NCBI RefSeq assembly: GCF_014195535.1
Contig: NZ_JACIBY010000026.1
Location: forward strand, 1 to 52,908
Length of the DNA: 52,908 bases
Reading direction: 5' to 3'
DNA from: Runella defluvii
GTDB lineage: Bacteria > Bacteroidota > Bacteroidia > Cytophagales > Spirosomataceae
Each line of letters opens with the position of its first letter. The stretch's first letter is position 1. The notes beneath the pieces are model-generated. The model was not told where the DNA came from. It saw only the letters and a program-made list of their open reading frames with translations, and searched no databases. The position numbers and the translations under genes were made by a program. Below, piece after piece: positions 42,478-51,396 of this stretch.

Positions 42478-44076
42478 ATGTTTCGCCATTTTTACCTCCT
42501 CCTTTTTCTTCTTGGGTCGCTCAAAAGTTGGGCGCAATCCAACGAACAAACCTATTTTGACCAAGCCCTGGCCAACGGCAAAGTGGCTAACGAAGCCTTC
42601 CTACGAAGTCACCGTTTTTTGTTGGGATGGCTTGGCAAAGCTGACCCCGCTACGGGTCTTATTCCGCGTAACCTTACTCAAAGTACCTGCATTTGGAACG
42701 CTTGGGATGCCGCCGCCGACAATTATCCGTTTATGGTCATGACCGCTTCCATGCTCGACAAGCCCCTTTTTGAGGGCAAAATGCGGGAAATGCTTGCTAC
42801 CGAAACCCGCCTTACGTCACGCGTCGGGCGACTTCCTGATACGTATTCGTTTTGCAAAAAAGGCTTTGAAAATGCGGTGATTGATAGCAGCCAACTGGTG
42901 TTTGGCAGCGCCGAATACATGAAAGACGGGCTCATTCCGCTGACCGAATGGCTGGGGACAAGCCCGTGGTCGGAGCGGATGTTGGGAATCTTGGAAGACC
43001 TCGATAAAATCGTGGATGTACCAACTCAAATCAAAGGCAGCTTTTTTGGAAACAGCGCCGTGGTGGAAGTTGGCGGCGATTTGTTGCAGGTATTGGCGCG
43101 AATGTATTGGCTTACCAAAAACCCCAAGTGGCTGGCGTGGGGCATCCAAATTGGCGATTATTACTTGAGCGAAGCCCATTTGCCCACTCGTGCATTGCCG
43201 CGCCTTCGCCTTCGCGACCACGGCTGTGAAATTGTGTCGGGGTTGGTAGAAATGTACGCGGTGGTATCGGTGGCAAATTCTGCCAAAAAGAAACAGTGGC
43301 AGCCGTTTATTCACGAAATGTTGGATACCATTTTGGCCAAAGGGAGAAACGAACACGGGCTTTTTTACGACGAAGTAAATCCACTGACGGGCGAAGTGCT
43401 TCAAAAGCGAATTGCTGATAATTTTGGCTATACGCTCAATGCCTTTTACACCGTGTATCTTCTTGATAAGCAACCCACTTACCGCGACGCCACATTAAAA
43501 GCACTAAGTTCTCTCCACGCCCACTACCGCAACCACGATTGGGAATCGGGCAGCGCTGATGGCTACGCCGACGCCATTGAAGGCACGTTGAATTTGTATT
43601 TGCGCGAGCCTATGGCCAGCACCAAAGACTGGCTCGACAGCGAAATCAAGGTGTTGTGGAATTTTCAAAAACCCGACGGAATCATTGAAGGTTGGCACGG
43701 CGATGGCAATTTTGCCCGAACGTCGCTGATGTATGCCCTTTGGAAAACGGCAGGCACGCAACTTTCAGACTGGAATCAGGAGGTTGTGTATGGCGCTGTG
43801 ACCGACAACAATACTGTTTACATTACGCTCAGTTCGCCCAAAGCTTGGTCGGGAAAGTTGGTTTTTGGTGGACAATGGCACAAACAAAACTTGCATTTGC
43901 CGTTTGACTATCCGCGCATCAATCAATTCCAAGAATGGTTCCCGATTGAAGCCAACAAAAGCTATGAATTGACGATTGACGGGAAGTCATCCAAAGTAAA
44001 AGGGGCGGTTTTACTGGCAGGCTACCCCCTCCAACTCAAACCTCAACAAACAATTCAGGTACGGTGTAAGCGTTGA
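42478..44076 (+). CDS. secreted (alpha/alpha)6-barrel glycosidase-like protein
   Basis: A 532-residue exported protein; signal peptide FYLLLFLLGSLKSWAQ. The helix-rich body (residues about 30-450) has the repeating hairpin pattern of six-hairpin glycosidases, for example FVHWNAWDAA-like CIWNAWDAAADNYPF, LPRLRLRDHGCEIVSG and GYADAIEGTLNLYL, followed by a C-terminal beta domain (KLVFGGQWHKQNLHLPFDYP). Acidic residues for catalysis could be in DHGCEIVSG and DAIEG, but no named GH family fits surely. It converges with the GH78 gene and may act on the same plant or microbial glycan. ATG 42478 was chosen since it starts the signal peptide. Confidence 0.65.
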   Translation: MFRHFYLLLFLLGSLKSWAQSNEQTYFDQALANGKVANEAFLRSHRFLLGWLGKADPATGLIPRNLTQSTCIWNAWDAAADNYPFMVMTASMLDKPLFEGKMREMLATETRLTSRVGRLPDTYSFCKKGFENAVIDSSQLVFGSAEYMKDGLIPLTEWLGTSPWSERMLGILEDLDKIVDVPTQIKGSFFGNSAVVEVGGDLLQVLARMYWLTKNPKWLAWGIQIGDYYLSEAHLPTRALPRLRLRDHGCEIVSGLVEMYAVVSVANSAKKKQWQPFIHEMLDTILAKGRNEHGLFYDEVNPLTGEVLQKRIADNFGYTLNAFYTVYLLDKQPTYRDATLKALSSLHAHYRNHDWESGSADGYADAIEGTLNLYLREPMASTKDWLDSEIKVLWNFQKPDGIIEGWHGDGNFARTSLMYALWKTAGTQLSDWNQEVVYGAVTDNNTVYITLSSPKAWSGKLVFGGQWHKQNLHLPFDYPRINQFQEWFPIEANKSYELTIDGKSSKVKGAVLLAGYPLQLKPQQTIQVRCKR

Positions 44077-44103
44077 CAAAAAAAATTTAAATTTGTCAAA
44101 ATC

Positions 44104-44352
44104 GCCTCGGCAGAGGCGCAACATTTGTAGAAAGGTTTAAAAAAAATCCAAAATTGCTTCGGAGAAGCGCAACCTTTGTAGGCGCAACATTTATTGAAAG
44201 GTTTTGAACAATCCAAAATCGCTTCGGAGAAGCGCAACCTTTGTAGGCGCAACATTTATTGAAAGGTTTTGAACAATCCAAAATTGCTTCGGAGAAGCGC
44301 AACCTTTGTAAGGGTTACGCTTCCGCACAGGCGGCCCTGTCCGAAGCAATAT
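44104..44352. repeat. tandem GCTTCGGAGAAGC hairpin repeats with exact 65-base period
   Basis: GCCTCGGCAGAGGC with GCAACATTTGTAG begins at 44104. The hairpin GCTTCGGAGAAGC with GCAACCTTTGTAG then begins at 44156, 44221 and 44286, an exact 65-base tandem period with nearly identical unit sequence. It closes with the 29-base segment 44319-44347 that also occurs exactly at 9801-9829. The array fills the gap between the convergent glycosidase-like and GH78 genes and may serve as a two-way transcription end. Confidence 0.9.
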
Positions 44353-44369
44353 AAACGTCTTTGTAACTA

Positions 44370-47300
44370 TTACTCTTTTACCTCAAAAACATAACTTCCT
44401 GATATTAAAGGCAAAATCACATCTCCATTTTCCAACTTTGCCCCTTTCCATTGCGCAATAGGTTTGCCGCTTTCGGTGATTTGGGTCAGGCTTTTGGCAG
44501 GAAGATGCAACGTCGCGGTTGTATTGGCAGGCACCGTGCATTTGTACGTAAACGTAGTTGATTTGCTTTCCCATTCACTCGAAATGCGTCCGTACATCGT
44601 GTCCACGTAGCCTTTGGCAAACGTAATACGATTGTCGGGATCAAGAGTAGGCTTGAGTACAAACTCTTTGAACGCTGCTTTGTCGGGATGGCGCTGAATT
44701 CCCAACGAATAATTGTACATCCACGAAGCTACAGCCCCAAACGAATAGTGGTTGAAGGAGTTCATGCTGTTGTTTCCTCCAAAACCATTTTCAACGGTGT
44801 AGCTGTTCAAACGTTCCCAAATCGAAGTTGCGCCATTGACCACCGAGTACAACCACGACGGATAATCTTTTTGCTGCACCAAACGATACGCTTGGGCGTG
44901 ATTTCCGTTGTCTGATAGCGCCTCTGATATAGAAGCAGTCCCGATAAAGCCCGTCATCAGCGAATAAGGGGGACGTTCGATGCCGCCGTCGTCTTTGTTT
45001 TTACGCTCAATGGTTTCGTTTAAATACTTGATAGAAAACGGTTTATTTACTTCGTCAAACATTCCCAACGCTAACGGAATGGCGTACGAGGCTTGGGTAT
45101 CCATGAGCACGCCTTTGTCCGATTTTGTTTCAGCCGCTTGCGGCCCTGGAGGCCCCATACGTGCTGCTACTACCCCCGATTTGACGGTACGGTGCGTATT
45201 TTTATCAACATAGACGTCATTGATGGTCTTTTTGATTTCTTGTTGACGTTTGGCAAACTGCGCCGCTTCGCCGGTTTTACCCAAAATGGTCGCGACTTTG
45301 CTCATAATTTCCAAGTCGTAGGCAAAGTACGACATCCAGAAAAGGGTGTTGTCATTTTTGTTGTTTTCGGGACTCAGCCAGTCGCCCAGCGGGCCTTCGT
45401 TCAAAATCCCGTTCGTTTTGTCCACCTTGGTTTCCAAGAAGTTGATGTACTTTTTCATGGCATCGTAGTGTTCCCGTAAAAGTTGTACATCCCCGTATTG
45501 ACGGTAGGTTTCCCACGCCACCGTAAGCCCTGCACTTCCCCACAACGTTCCCCCAAAACCACCACCCACGGGCGCGACGTCGGTAAAACGGCCATTTTCA
45601 GGCTGCATGTCACGCATGGCCAACAAATGGCGACGTAAGAAAGGATTGGCCTGAGTCAAAAAGGTAGCACTTTTGACAAAAACCGAAATATCACCACTCC
45701 AGCCCATGCGCTCGTTGCGGGCGGGGGTGTCGGTGGGAATCGACAAGAAATTACTGCGCAACGACCACGTAATGTTTTGCCAAAGCTTGTTCACCAATTC
45801 GTTGGAAGTGGTGTAACTCGACGATAAATCCATCACCGAGCTAATCACCAAGCCCTTTACATCCGACACGGGAATGGCTTGGTCGATGCCCGTAATTTCT
45901 AAATAGCGATAGCCGTGGAAGGTAAAACGCGGCTGAATGACTTCGTCGCCCCCCTTCAAAATGTACAAATCTTGGGCCAACGCCGCCCGAATGTTTTCCA
46001 TCATCACCATGCCTTCATTGCCTTTGTAGTCGGGCAAATTGGGGTACTTTACTTCCGCAAAACGCAGGGTAACAGCTTGACCTTTTCGGCCATTTTTGAT
46101 GGTGATTTGGGGGACACCTACCATGTTTTGCGTCATGTCATAGACAAATACCTTGGGGCGCACTTCCTCCACGCTTTTAGCGGTCAACGTTTTGACAATC
46201 GTGGCATTTTCGCCCATTTGTCCAACAAGTTTAAAGTCATCGTATTCCAGCGACGATTTCCGCCCCAAGGCATCGGTAACGGTACCCTTAAACGCAGTTC
46301 CGTCCAAAGGTACAACGACTGCCGATTTCCATGCAGCATCGTTGTAGTCCGCCGTCGCCCAGCCATTGACGGCTGCTTCTTTGTTGGCATCATAAACCTC
46401 GCCCTGAAAAAACGACCCGTACCGAATGGGACCATCACCATAAAATTTCCATTCGGTAGGATTTGACGTCACCACTTGCTCTGAACCATCGGCGTAGGTA
46501 ATGACCAATTTGCTCAACAACGACTGACGGTCGCCGAAGAAATTCCAGTTTTCGCCGCTGAACGTGATATTACCACTCCACCAGCCTTCGCTCAACCATG
46601 CTCCAATGGCATTCTTTTTACCCGATTTTATACCAGTAGTAACATCGTACGTTTGGTACATGTGGGTTTTGTTGTACTGCGTAAGACCTGGGTTAAAATA
46701 ATCGTTAGAAACGCGACTTCCGTTGAGAAATAGTTCGTAAATCCCACGGGCAGTAACGTACAAACGTGCCTTTGCAATGGGTTTCGACTGGGTGGTAAAC
46801 GTAGTCCGAAGCATGGGCGCTGCATTTTGGCTGGGGTCGGCCGTGACTAAGCCGCCACTTACTGCGTAGCTTCCGTTCTCAATTTTCACATTTGAAGCCG
46901 AAAAAATCCCCGAATATGGTTGTTTTTGAAGGTTTTCGGTAAAAATTGGATTGGATGGATAGCGATAATTTCGAATTATTACTCCCGAAAAAAAGGCTTT
47001 TTGTCCGTTAGGTACACGAAAACCAATGTCGGCTAACATCGGGAAACTGATGTAGTTATTTCCACTTCCAACGGGGTTTAAGTTGTACCCCCGAGCACCA
47101 AAACGCCCTCCACCGCCAGCGGGTGCCGCTTTGTCTTTTAGCTTGTTAGCATCTTTGTTGCCGTCCACGTAAAATTCAAACAATCCAAAATTACATTCCA
47201 CCAGCAAGTGGTGTTTTTCGTATTTATTGGCCGCATTTATCAACGATTGCGGAATGTCAAAGCTTTTCAATGGGACGTCTTCTTTATCGTCTTTGGTATA

Positions 47301-47987
47301 GCCTACACGATAAATATTCAGTTTGGCAAGACCGTCTGCAGCGTCGCTAACGTTGGAAATATCTAACTCCAAGGCCACATAACTTTCGTTTTTGCCTTTG
47401 GTCATCCCCATGAGATTCAAGTCTTTGGTCATCAAGCGGCGGTCGTTGGCACCAAACACAAAAGAAGCTTTCGTAGCATTGCTGGTTTTATCGAGTTGAA
47501 GACCATATTCAAACTTAAACACCGATAAATAATGCGAATACAACACCATATCGTCGTCGCTTCCCCCAATCCAATTGGCTCCCGACCACGCCGCAATCGA
47601 AGGGTTCATCAAGCCCGTTTCAAACCACGAACTACTTGTAATCGGTTTGCCTGTATTGTCCCAAACGGTCAATTTCCACTGGTAGCGCGTGGCGGGTTGG
47701 AGGCCACTTCCAGCATATTCGATGCCATGCGAAAGCGCCGAGTTTACCTTTTTGGTGTCCCAAACCACTTGATTTTTAGCGTTAGAAACCACAATTTGGT
47801 AGGCGGTTTGGCTGTAACCTCGTTTTGCGTCTAAGGCTTTCATTTGCCAAGAAAACTGCGGAATTGGGGTATCAATTCCTAACGGCGTGGCTTGATAGTT
47901 GACTTGTAATTGGTTCAGCACGACGTTTGCCAACACCTTTGCTCCCCACAAAAACAAGACACAAGCGGTAAAAATTAGTCTTTTCAT
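44370..47987 (-). CDS. alpha-L-rhamnosidase, GH78 family
   Basis: A 1205-residue secreted enzyme (signal peptide LIFTACVLFLWGAKVLAN) that cleaves terminal alpha-L-rhamnose from glycans or plant glycosides. Order: N-terminal Ig-like domain (VNYQATPLGIDTPIPQFSWQ), an unusual insertion of about 200 residues resembling a laminin-G/concanavalin carbohydrate-binding fold (KFEYGLQLDKTSNATKASF, LLVECNFGLFEFYVDGN), the rhamnosidase N domain (ARLYVTARGIYELFLNGSRV), and the six-hairpin catalytic barrel with TPARNERMGWSGDISVF (acid Glu/Asp region) and IWERLNSY. The beta tail is KCTVPANTTATLHLPAKS. The insertion makes it longer than typical members (about 900). The adjacent convergent glycosidase-like protein suggests a small glycan-use locus. 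Confidence 0.9.
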   Translation of the reverse strand: MKRLIFTACVLFLWGAKVLANVVLNQLQVNYQATPLGIDTPIPQFSWQMKALDAKRGYSQTAYQIVVSNAKNQVVWDTKKVNSALSHGIEYAGSGLQPATRYQWKLTVWDNTGKPITSSSWFETGLMNPSIAAWSGANWIGGSDDDMVLYSHYLSVFKFEYGLQLDKTSNATKASFVFGANDRRLMTKDLNLMGMTKGKNESYVALELDISNVSDAADGLAKLNIYRVGYTKDDKEDVPLKSFDIPQSLINAANKYEKHHLLVECNFGLFEFYVDGNKDANKLKDKAAPAGGGGRFGARGYNLNPVGSGNNYISFPMLADIGFRVPNGQKAFFSGVIIRNYRYPSNPIFTENLQKQPYSGIFSASNVKIENGSYAVSGGLVTADPSQNAAPMLRTTFTTQSKPIAKARLYVTARGIYELFLNGSRVSNDYFNPGLTQYNKTHMYQTYDVTTGIKSGKKNAIGAWLSEGWWSGNITFSGENWNFFGDRQSLLSKLVITYADGSEQVVTSNPTEWKFYGDGPIRYGSFFQGEVYDANKEAAVNGWATADYNDAAWKSAVVVPLDGTAFKGTVTDALGRKSSLEYDDFKLVGQMGENATIVKTLTAKSVEEVRPKVFVYDMTQNMVGVPQITIKNGRKGQAVTLRFAEVKYPNLPDYKGNEGMVMMENIRAALAQDLYILKGGDEVIQPRFTFHGYRYLEITGIDQAIPVSDVKGLVISSVMDLSSSYTTSNELVNKLWQNITWSLRSNFLSIPTDTPARNERMGWSGDISVFVKSATFLTQANPFLRRHLLAMRDMQPENGRFTDVAPVGGGFGGTLWGSAGLTVAWETYRQYGDVQLLREHYDAMKKYINFLETKVDKTNGILNEGPLGDWLSPENNKNDNTLFWMSYFAYDLEIMSKVATILGKTGEAAQFAKRQQEIKKTINDVYVDKNTHRTVKSGVVAARMGPPGPQAAETKSDKGVLMDTQASYAIPLALGMFDEVNKPFSIKYLNETIERKNKDDGGIERPPYSLMTGFIGTASISEALSDNGNHAQAYRLVQQKDYPSWLYSVVNGATSIWERLNSYTVENGFGGNNSMNSFNHYSFGAVASWMYNYSLGIQRHPDKAAFKEFVLKPTLDPDNRITFAKGYVDTMYGRISSEWESKSTTFTYKCTVPANTTATLHLPAKSLTQITESGKPIAQWKGAKLENGDVILPLISGSYVFEVKE

Positions 47988-48116
47988 TTTTGAACTTTGG
48001 TTTAGATATGCCATTGCATTTCTTTTAATTATTCAAAAATATATTGACATTATACCGCTTGTATCCTGTGCTTCCCCGTTATTGTCTCAAGTGGGGGCAA
48101 TAAAAACTGACTATGG

Positions 48117-48524
48117 CTACTTCACCACTTCACTCACCAAAATGATGGGGGCGACATTGGTATAATTGGCAAAATCAGCCCGAATAGCTTCTCTATTAGG
48201 GGCAACGGCTGCTTGATAGTCGCTTAGACTTTTGATGTAAAAAGTCCCAATCGCCATAAAGGGAAGTGGTTGGTTTGGTAAGCCGCTCGCAAGCCCTTTT
48301 TCAATGGTATATTTTACCAAATTTGCCCCCAAATATCCTGCCACCATGGGCATGTGCTTGGTTTCGTAGTACTCCATGTTGAAGGTTTTGCCTTCGGCGT
48401 AAGGATACATGACGGATACTTTAATCAAGCCCTTTTCGGCAGCTTGATTTGACTGTTTTTCTTGGCTAAACGCCGCCAAACAAGAAATAAGAAGAAAAGA
48501 TGACAGAAGTAGTTTGAGCTTCAT
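48117..48524 (-). CDS. secreted EthD-domain protein
   Basis: A 135-residue protein with a signal peptide (LLLSSFLLISCLAAFSQ) and an EthD ferredoxin-like dimeric barrel: KVSVMYPYAEGKTFNMEYYETKH-MPMV is the family N-terminal strand and helix, and MAIGTFYIKSLSDYQAAVAPN is the second repeat. EthD-type proteins bind or degrade small ethers and quinones, often as accessory proteins. It is divergent from the LysR-type gene 127 bases away, the classic regulator-target layout. Confidence 0.75.
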   Translation of the reverse strand: MKLKLLLSSFLLISCLAAFSQEKQSNQAAEKGLIKVSVMYPYAEGKTFNMEYYETKHMPMVAGYLGANLVKYTIEKGLASGLPNQPLPFMAIGTFYIKSLSDYQAAVAPNREAIRADFANYTNVAPIILVSEVVK

Positions 48525-48651
48525 GGCTAAGGGTATTTTTTAAGTGTTAACTGATTGATTTAAAACAATTTCGCACAAATATCTAAAGAGGTTTTATATT
48601 TGCAAAACGCTATTTTTCGATAAAAACCATCGAAAAAACCGATTTAGAAAG

Positions 48652-49518
48652 ATGGAACTAAGACAACTGAAGTATTTTTTAAAAGCCAAGGAGCTCTTGA
48701 ACTTTACGGAGGCGGCAAAGGCATTAAATATTAGCCAAAGCACCCTTTCCCAGCAAATCAAACAATTGGAAGATGAATTAAACGTGCCTTTGTTCAACCG
48801 TATTGGCAAACGAATCACGCTTACCGAAGCGGGAGGTCTGTTTGAAACGTATGCGTTTCAGTGCATCAATAGAGCAAATGAAGGATTATTGCTCTTGCAA
48901 GATTTGAAAAACCTGAACACAGGAAAAATTACCGTCGGCGTGATTTATTCCATGCGGATTCTTTTTGCCAAAACCTTGATACAGTTTGCCCAGCAGTACC
49001 CAAACATAAAAATTCAAGTGGTATTCGGCACCACCAAAGACCTGCTCGATAAGCTCAATTCGCACCAATTTGATTTTGTCTTGATTTTCCACGAAAAGCC
49101 CAATGAGCCTCACCTCAAATACCAGCCTATTTTGACCTCTAATATGGTATTGGTTACTGCTAAAAAATCATCGTTGGCTTCCAAAAAAACAATCTCTCTT
49201 CATGAAGTAGCAGCCCTTCCTTTGGCACTCCCTTTCAGCGGCTACAGTACAATCCAGTTTTTTGAAGAAGTGTTCAGCCAAAAAAATTTAGAACCCAACA
49301 TCTGCATGGAAATCAACGATATACCTACGTTGTTTGAAATTGTAAAAACGGGCCATTGGCACACCATCTTGAGTGATACCAGCGTCAATGACCCCGAAGT
49401 AGTGGGCATTCCCATCGAAGGCGAAAACATGAAGCGGACGATTATGATTATTTCACTCAAAGAAGCCTACGAGAAGCAGGCGGTAAAAAAGCTGTATGAA
49501 TTGCTGCGGGGGATTTAG
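48652..49518 (+). CDS. LysR-family transcriptional regulator
   Basis: A complete 288-residue LysR protein. The N-terminal helix-turn-helix is MELRQLKYFLKAKELLNF followed by AKALNISQSTLSQQIKQLE. The effector domain has GKITVGVIYSMRIL, FGTTKDLLDKLNSHQFDFVL and DSELVVTAKK-like MVLVTAKKSSLASK. The C-terminus KQAVKKLYELLRGI is also seen, as a truncated copy, at 51.3 kb. TATATTTG at 48595-48602 is a -7 element 50 bases before the ATG. It is divergent from the EthD gene and probably controls it together with itself. Confidence 0.88.
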   Translation: MELRQLKYFLKAKELLNFTEAAKALNISQSTLSQQIKQLEDELNVPLFNRIGKRITLTEAGGLFETYAFQCINRANEGLLLLQDLKNLNTGKITVGVIYSMRILFAKTLIQFAQQYPNIKIQVVFGTTKDLLDKLNSHQFDFVLIFHEKPNEPHLKYQPILTSNMVLVTAKKSSLASKKTISLHEVAALPLALPFSGYSTIQFFEEVFSQKNLEPNICMEINDIPTLFEIVKTGHWHTILSDTSVNDPEVVGIPIEGENMKRTIMIISLKEAYEKQAVKKLYELLRGI

Positions 49519-49581
49519 AGTAATGTTTTTCTTTCTGCGTTATTTTTCTTGTATTTTAGTAAAAAATCAACCTTCCAAGGC

Positions 49582-49962
49582 ATGAATTCTTCCCTCTCAG
49601 CGCTTTTTCACGAGGCCGAGCGATTAGATAATCGTTCTTTAGATGCTCTTATTGCCAATATCCTTTCATTAAGAATCCAGCGTGAAACCCCTGATAATCA
49701 AAAGAAAGAAGCTTTTTTATTGAAAAAAATAAATAAGAGTCTCTCCATTGACCAAATCGAACGTTTTAAAGTCCTCAACCAAAAACGTTTAGATGAAACA
49801 ATTTCTGCGGAAGAGTACGCTGAGCTTCTTATTTTACTCGATAAAATTGAAAAACTAAATGTAAGCCGCCTCAAGTACTTAACCTCACTTGCTCGGCTGC
49901 GACAAGTCACAGTCCGTGAATTAATGAAGCAGTTGGGAATTTCAGGATCACTTAATGGCTAA
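49582..49962 (+). CDS. HNH-associated small helical protein
   Basis: A 126-residue helical protein of a family known in cyanobacteria and Bacteroidota as the upstream partner of HNH endonucleases. Family features: FHEAERLDNRSLDALIANIL, ILSLRIQRE, FLLKKINKSLS, LLDKIEKLNVSRLKYLTSLA and LRQVTVRELMKQLGI. Its function is unproven; the constant pairing with an HNH nuclease suggests an inhibitor or regulator. Start ATG 49582 was preferred over a TTG 33 bases upstream. The partner ORF starting at 49955 is truncated, so the pair is probably not functional. Confidence 0.7.
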   Translation: MNSSLSALFHEAERLDNRSLDALIANILSLRIQRETPDNQKKEAFLLKKINKSLSIDQIERFKVLNQKRLDETISAEEYAELLILLDKIEKLNVSRLKYLTSLARLRQVTVRELMKQLGISGSLNG

Positions 49963-50041
49963 GTCTTATATTTCACCAAGCACAAAGCAAGCAAAGCATG
50001 AAACTGCGACTTCCTTTTATTGGTCTTCTATCTCAGAAACG
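49955..50041 (+). pseudogene. truncated HNH endonuclease start
   Basis: The ATG at 49955 overlaps the previous stop and encodes MAKSYISPSTKQAKHETA, the N-terminus typical of HNH nucleases that follow this small helical protein. No further HNH motif (RCEYC, HxxH or DHI) follows; from about 50 bases on, the frame merely reads the antisense of the phosphoesterase gene to a stop at 50119. About 85% of the nuclease is missing, so it was deleted or lost when the phosphoesterase region joined here. Confidence 0.55.
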
Positions 50042-50914
50042 TCAGTCTTTATCCTCATACGATACAAACTCATAGGTAGCGTTGCCACCAGATACATTAA
50101 ATTTCAAAAAGCCCCTTGAACCGTGTGTATTACCGCGCCATGATGGTCGACCAGCGATGGATCCCCCAGTGATGTAGTGCGTTTTTCCCGCTATGTTTAA
50201 GTCCTCAAACCAGTGAATATGTCCTTGAAGAACAAACTTGAGGTTATGGTCTTTATAAAGCGCCAAGACTTCGTTACGGTTAGCCACTGGGGGCTGAGAG
50301 AGATAGCCGTTTTGTGGAGGATACAAGTCATGGTAAGTTGTCACCAAAGGAATATGGGCGACCACCACCACGGGGGTTTCGGGCTTTATGGAACTGAGGT
50401 CATTTTTTATCCATTTTAACTGACCTTCATCCACTCTCCCTATGTACTTGTAGTTATCTACATCTAACACGTTTAAGACCATAAAATGCCATCCTTTGTG
50501 GTTAAATGAATAGTAGGGATCACCAAAATATCGCTTAAACATGCCCAGTTTATAGTCGGGATGCGAGGAATCCTCTGGGCTTTCCTCGTAAATTCCAAAG
50601 AGGTCGTGGTTTCCTACGCAATTGTAAACTGGGACTTTAAATCTACGGGTCTGGCTTAGGTAATAGGTAAAAAGAGAATCTCCTTTTGCTCGATTCCCCC
50701 GCATGATGTCAAAAATCTGGTCTCCACCCGAAAGCACAAAATCAGGTTTTAGTTGCTCTATTCGTTGTACTACTTTATTGAATGCTTTTTCTACGACGGG
50801 GTCGGGGCGTAGGTGCATATCAGTCATAAAAACGAAAGAAAAGTTGCCGTTTTGAGCCGAAACTGCATCTAAACAAAGACAGTAAACCAAAACAAGTAGA
50901 AAGTGCTTCATCAT
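50042..50914 (-). CDS. secreted calcineurin-like metallophosphoesterase
   Basis: A 290-residue exported phosphoesterase; signal peptide FLLVLVYCLCLDAVSAQ. The dinuclear-metal motifs are all present: FMTDMHLRP (D32, H34), SGGDQIFD, CVGNHDLFG, VVAHIPL and LQGHIHW. It should hydrolyse a phosphomonoester or diester in the periplasm; related enzymes act on nucleotides, phospholipid headgroups or teichoic-acid-like material. It is complete but ends immediately next to the HNH remnant at 50041, and about 50 bases after a truncated oxidase gene on the other side, so it lies in a rearranged stretch. Confidence 0.85.
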   Translation of the reverse strand: MMKHFLLVLVYCLCLDAVSAQNGNFSFVFMTDMHLRPDPVVEKAFNKVVQRIEQLKPDFVLSGGDQIFDIMRGNRAKGDSLFTYYLSQTRRFKVPVYNCVGNHDLFGIYEESPEDSSHPDYKLGMFKRYFGDPYYSFNHKGWHFMVLNVLDVDNYKYIGRVDEGQLKWIKNDLSSIKPETPVVVVAHIPLVTTYHDLYPPQNGYLSQPPVANRNEVLALYKDHNLKFVLQGHIHWFEDLNIAGKTHYITGGSIAGRPSWRGNTHGSRGFLKFNVSGGNATYEFVSYEDKD

Positions 50915-50964
50915 GAGAATGCCATTTTTAAAGGTATAACTGAAAAAAGCACGGTTCGGACTAT

Positions 50965-51306
50965 CTATTTCACCCCAAACCTCACTCCTTTCATCGCCTC
51001 TTCCTTCATAAAAGGTTGGTTGTAAAGGCGTTTGCCTGTGGCTTTGAAAAAGGCATTGGCAAACGCAGCGGCGGCAGGTGGTAGGGCGGGTTCACCCAAA
51101 CCCGTGGGGTTGATGGCGCTGTCCACAAAATGCACCTCCACGGCGGGAATTTCGTTGATGCGTATTAGGCGGTAGGTATCAAAATTTTGTTGGTTGGGGA
51201 CACCGTCTTTGAGCGTTACTTCGCCATATAAGGCGTGCCCCAAGCCGTCGATGATTCCACCTTGCACTTGCTGGTACGCACCGCTTAGGTTCACGACCAC
51301 GCCGCA
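50965..51306 (-). pseudogene. 5'-truncated molybdopterin aldehyde oxidase-type gene (C-terminal fragment)
   Basis: About 114 residues of the C-terminus of a molybdenum hydroxylase large subunit (isoquinoline 1-oxidoreductase/aldehyde oxidase type): CGVVVNLSGAYQQVQGG, IDGLGHALYGEV, LIRINEIPAVEVHFVD, INPTGLGEPALPPAAAAFAN and FMKEEAMKGVR are the family's end motifs. The remaining 600 or more residues are missing: homology stops at about 51306, where a LysR C-terminus-like sequence begins on the other strand. No start codon with context is present. It is a gene remnant, not a short functional protein. Confidence 0.8.
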
Positions 51307-51350
51307 AGAAAGCCGTGAAAAAACTTTATGAGTTGCTGACTGAAAATTAA
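51304..51350 (+). pseudogene. LysR C-terminal remnant
   Basis: Reading from 51306 to the TAA at 51348-51350 on the plus strand gives KKAVKKLYELLTEN, nearly the same as the end (KQAVKKLYELLRGI) of the LysR protein encoded at 48652-49518. The coding sequences agree at amino-acid but not base level, so it is a diverged paralogue's tail, not a recent duplicate. It is joined head to head with the truncated oxidase fragment, so a deletion or inversion removed the 5' parts of both. Confidence 0.5.
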
Positions 51351-51396
51351 CGTTTTTGTCCTTGGTGGTGAAAATACCGCCAAGCGTATTTGTTAC

